Assembly (NCBI GenBank): GCA_030526765.1
Contig: JAUNCB010000020.1
Location: 1 to 7,905, forward strand
From: Bacillota bacterium
Lineage (GTDB): Bacteria > Bacillota > Clostridia > Lachnospirales > Anaerotignaceae
DNA length: 7,905 nt
Reading direction: 5' to 3'
The notes beneath the pieces are model-generated. The model had not been told where the DNA came from. It ran no database searches and worked only from the letters and a program-made list of their open reading frames with translations. Positions 5,986 through 7,905 of this stretch are shown here, in pieces. The first letter of the stretch is position 1; each line of letters opens with the position of its first letter. Made by a program: the position numbers and the translations under genes.

Positions 5986-6621
5986 TTACTTTCTGTTTCT
6001 TGCCTCCAGACGATAGATGGGTGCGCCCTGGGCAGAGAATTTTTCTTCATATTCCGTCATAATGTTTCCTTCGTAATCGCTGTTGTGCAGATCCAGACTG
6101 ATATTGGAAAGCATCCAGTCATCCGCACAGAATTCATTCAGAGAGAATTCAAACAGACCTCTGTTGTCGGTCTTAAAGAAGATCTCCGCATCCTCTCCCA
6201 TCACACGGCGATATTCCTGTAAAAAGCCGCGATAGGTCAATCTGCGCTTGTAAGTGCGTTTTTTCGGCCAGGGATCGCTGAAATTCAGATACAGGCGCTG
6301 AAATTCTCCTTCCTCAAACAAATCGGACAGATTGGAGGCATTATCCCACACAAAGGCAAGGTTGGGCAGTTCTTCATCGGCACGTCTTGCCGCCATGGCA
6401 ACCACCGTTTCCTGTCTTTCGATCCCGATAAAATTTACATTGGGATAGATTTCTGCGTTTTTTCTGAGAAACCCGCCCTTACCACAGCCGATCTCTACAT
6501 AAATCGGGTTATCATTCCCGAAATATTCTCTCCATTTCCCCTTTTTTTCGGGGGCATCATTGATCACAAGGCTATTCTCCAGCAGTTCCTGGGATGCCCA
6601 TGCTTTTTTTCTGACTCTCAT
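5986..6621 (-). CDS. trmB: tRNA (guanosine(46)-N7)-methyltransferase TrmB
   Basis: TrmB transfers a methyl group from SAM to N7 of G46 in the variable loop of tRNAs. The 211-residue length is normal for the bacterial monomeric or dimeric form. Visible motifs are the SAM-binding VEIGCGKGGF (residues 42-51), acidic Glu68 in GIERQ, the family hallmark LNFSDPWPKKRTYKRRL (112-128) that includes the catalytic Asp116, FFKTDNRGLFE (148-158), and the C-terminal TEYEEKF (189-195) that contacts SAM and tRNA. The enzyme acts in the cytosol. The ATG at 6621 follows AAAGGAG by about 9 nt. It heads a transcription unit with its own probable promoter, and the Crp/Fnr gene starts 8 bp after its stop. Nothing looks truncated. 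The pairing of a housekeeping tRNA methylase with a redox regulator is positional and need not mean shared function. Confidence 0.97.
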   Translation of the reverse strand: MRVRKKAWASQELLENSLVINDAPEKKGKWREYFGNDNPIYVEIGCGKGGFLRKNAEIYPNVNFIGIERQETVVAMAARRADEELPNLAFVWDNASNLSDLFEEGEFQRLYLNFSDPWPKKRTYKRRLTYRGFLQEYRRVMGEDAEIFFKTDNRGLFEFSLNEFCADDWMLSNISLDLHNSDYEGNIMTEYEEKFSAQGAPIYRLEARNRK

Positions 6622-6657
6622 CCTGCAAATCTCCTTTTATAAAATATCACTGAGAGT

Positions 6658-6686
6658 AGTTTACACGGAAATCCCTGTTTTTTCAA
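6658..6686 (-). promoter_or_regulatory. Likely sigma-A promoter for trmB and downstream genes
   Basis: Read on the minus strand, TTGAAA (6681-6686; one mismatch to TTGACA) is followed after exactly 17 bp by TAAACT (6658-6663; two mismatches to TATAAT). It lies directly after the stop codon of the 354-residue gene and gives a leader of about 30 nt before the trmB start at 6621. There is no terminator in this 65 bp gap, so read-through from the upstream gene is also possible. Confidence 0.5.
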
Positions 6687-7751
6687 TCATTTCTTTCTCT
6701 CCAGAAAACACATCCAATAGCCCCGGTCTCCCTCCACAGGGCGAAATTCCCGAAATCCAAACCGCTCTCCCTCTTTTGCATCTTCCTCTCTGTAATAAGA
6801 GGGCAGCCCCAGATAAATCCCCTCTTCTTTTTCCTGTAAAATCAGATGATGATATTTCCGACCGGGCAGCAGAAAGAAAAATTCCTGCCGCCAGTGCAGA
6901 GGGATCTCCGCCAGAAGGCTCAGCTCATCGGGTGTCAGACATTTCCATGGTATTCCATCTCCAAAGGGAGAAGTTTCCCGATGGGCGGCAAAAAGCCCCT
7001 GCTCCGTCTTTTCCTGCACACACCTCGGGGGTTCCCCGCTGCTGCGAATCGCTTCCGTTTCCTTCGGGCTCAGGATGCCAGCCTCCTCCAGCTCCTCCAG
7101 CTCCCGTCTGAATTTTGCCAGCAGCCCCTGAAAGCTGCCATGATAGCTTTCCTTCTGCTCCTCTGCAATCGCTCCGTTGATATTGCGTTCTTTCCGCTCC
7201 TCTGCAGCCGCTTCGCTGCCATTCCTTTCCCTCTTTTCCTCTGCTTCGTACTCTTCCGCCCCTTTTCCGCCTTCGCTGTAATCTATGCGAGCCTTGGGAG
7301 CTTCCCGTTTTTCCATCCCTTCCAACATTTCCGCCGCTTCCAGCAAAATCTCCGCCCGCTCCCGTCTTTTAAAGTCCTTTTTCCAGTCCTGCTTCCCCTT
7401 AAAATATGCCGTCAACGGTGCCGCCAGCCCCTCTGCCATCACAAGCACCGTATGCAGCTCCTCCGCCGTCCTTCCGCTTCCCAGCTTATCCGGATCAAAG
7501 TCCCATTTCAGTCCGCAGCGACCCTCCTTCCCCTGCGGCTGCACTAAGCCACAAAAGATGGTTTCTTCCCCTGCCATGGCATAAACCTCATAGCTGCCCG
7601 CCTTCAGCCCCTGTATGGTAAGCTGCAGCCTGCCCCTGCCGTTTTTCAGCTCCATCACACAGCTTCCCCATGGCGGACGCTTTCCTGTACCATAGCCTGC
7701 CGTTTCCTGTCGAAGCATCAGAAACACCTTTTCATACCGTCTGTTATACAT
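6687..7751 (-). CDS. Unknown 354-residue protein with repetitive charged middle (DUF6128-like)
   Basis: No enzymatic motif is visible. Three parts can be seen. Residues 1-120 form a beta-rich domain beginning RRYEKVFLMLRQETAGYG and including GSCVMELKNGRGRLQLTIQGL. Residues about 121-260 are a highly charged helical linker with three 13-residue repeats (170-208) and an ELEELEE stretch. Residues about 261-354 form a C-terminal domain with HHLILQEKEEGIYLGLPSYY and FGFREFRPVEGDRGYWM. The paired end domains recall a Lachnospiraceae family I remember as DUF6128; that name is from memory and not checked. There is no signal peptide or membrane segment. The ATG at 7751 follows a G-rich GGGGGAAGGG stretch with tight spacing; an alternative ATG at 7718 has AAAGGTG 6 nt upstream but would cut the conserved-looking opening. 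The gene stands alone between a terminator upstream and the trmB promoter. Confidence 0.85.
   Translation of the reverse strand: MYNRRYEKVFLMLRQETAGYGTGKRPPWGSCVMELKNGRGRLQLTIQGLKAGSYEVYAMAGEETIFCGLVQPQGKEGRCGLKWDFDPDKLGSGRTAEELHTVLVMAEGLAAPLTAYFKGKQDWKKDFKRRERAEILLEAAEMLEGMEKREAPKARIDYSEGGKGAEEYEAEEKRERNGSEAAAEERKERNINGAIAEEQKESYHGSFQGLLAKFRRELEELEEAGILSPKETEAIRSSGEPPRCVQEKTEQGLFAAHRETSPFGDGIPWKCLTPDELSLLAEIPLHWRQEFFFLLPGRKYHHLILQEKEEGIYLGLPSYYREEDAKEGERFGFREFRPVEGDRGYWMCFLERKK
7128..7244 (-). repeat. Three tandem 39-bp repeats inside the 354-residue gene
   Basis: The plus-strand heptamer CCTCTGC recurs at 7160, 7199 and 7238, exactly 39 bp apart. The units encode AEEKRERNGSEAA, AEERKERNINGAI and AEEQKESYHGSFQ (residues 170-208). 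The units are imperfect, in frame, and lie in the charged linker, so copy number could vary without breaking the frame. Confidence 0.85.
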
Positions 7752-7810
7752 ACCCTTCCCCCGTTCTGCTTGTCTGTATTTTTCATCGTTACAGCCTATG
7801 AGGAGTGCAA

Positions 7811-7840
7811 ATAAAAAAGAACTGCTTTCGCAGTCCTCTT
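7811..7840 (-). terminator. Intrinsic terminator of the gene entering from the right
   Basis: On the minus strand an 11-pair stem (7830-7840 with 7815-7825, two G-U wobbles) closes on a GAAA tetraloop and is followed by TTTTTTATTT. The stem begins within the stop codon of the partial gene at 7839-7905. It isolates that gene from the 354-residue gene, whose start is about 60 bp further on. Confidence 0.88.
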
Positions 7841-7905
7841 AGCTTTCCTTCGGCATCCCATACAGAGAAAGTGCCGTATTTGTATATGCCTTTTCCTCAC
7901 TGACA
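7839..7905 (-). CDS. C-terminal end of a gene running in from the right edge
   Basis: One minus-strand frame is open from the window edge to a TAA at 7839-7841 and encodes VSEEKAYTNTALSLYGMPKE followed by a final serine. The fit of its stop codon onto the terminator stem makes it very likely to be the real 3' end of a gene. The 21 residues are too few to name a family. Confidence 0.7.
   Translation of the reverse strand, partial: VSEEKAYTNTALSLYGMPKES

Noticed and set aside
6846..7547. Plus-strand 233-codon frame opposite the 354-residue gene
   Set aside because: Low-complexity Phe/Leu/Pro-rich translation caused by the charged repeats on the other strand; no ribosome binding site or motif.

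Overview
The window is about 7.9 kb of dense bacterial chromosome. The best guess at the host is an anaerobic, gut-type Firmicute of class Clostridia (Lachnospiraceae or a close relative). The reasons are moderate GC content, strong AGGAGG-type ribosome binding sites, a DUF4364 protein, a two-cluster ferredoxin next to a four-cysteine Crp/Fnr regulator, and a lineage-restricted unknown protein at the right. That assignment is inference; there is no rRNA gene or other marker to confirm it. There is no rRNA, tRNA, CRISPR array, insertion sequence or phage gene.

Left half, plus strand (2-4386): five genes in close order. They are a left-truncated protein with a C-terminal pRiA4b ORF-3-like (IS1096-passenger-like) domain; a PLP enzyme of the CobD / histidinol-phosphate aminotransferase family; a 138-residue unknown protein whose Shine-Dalgarno sequence sits in a hairpin; a TIGR01212-type radical SAM protein overlapping it by 11 bp; and a DUF4364 winged-helix protein with its own likely promoter. 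A strong hairpin at 4395-4430, flanked by A and T runs, closes this side and can also serve the opposing operon.

Right half, minus strand (4465-7905), read right to left: the last 21 codons of a gene that enters from the right edge, with an intrinsic terminator on its stop codon; a 354-residue unknown protein with a charged, repeat-bearing middle; trmB (tRNA m7G46 methyltransferase) behind a good sigma-A-type promoter; a Crp/Fnr-family regulator 8 bp behind trmB; a long AT-rich hairpin; then a 2[4Fe-4S] ferredoxin and a membrane 4Fe-4S protein of the NapH/YccM-like type, joined by an ATGA stop-start overlap.

The most coherent functional unit is the regulator plus ferredoxin plus membrane Fe-S protein (4465-5977). 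It looks like a small redox or electron-transfer module under a cysteine-bearing Crp/Fnr protein. No clear-cut new defence or mobile system is visible. The points worth a second look are this redox module, the hairpin-masked start at 2420, the orphan CobD-like enzyme, and the unknown proteins.
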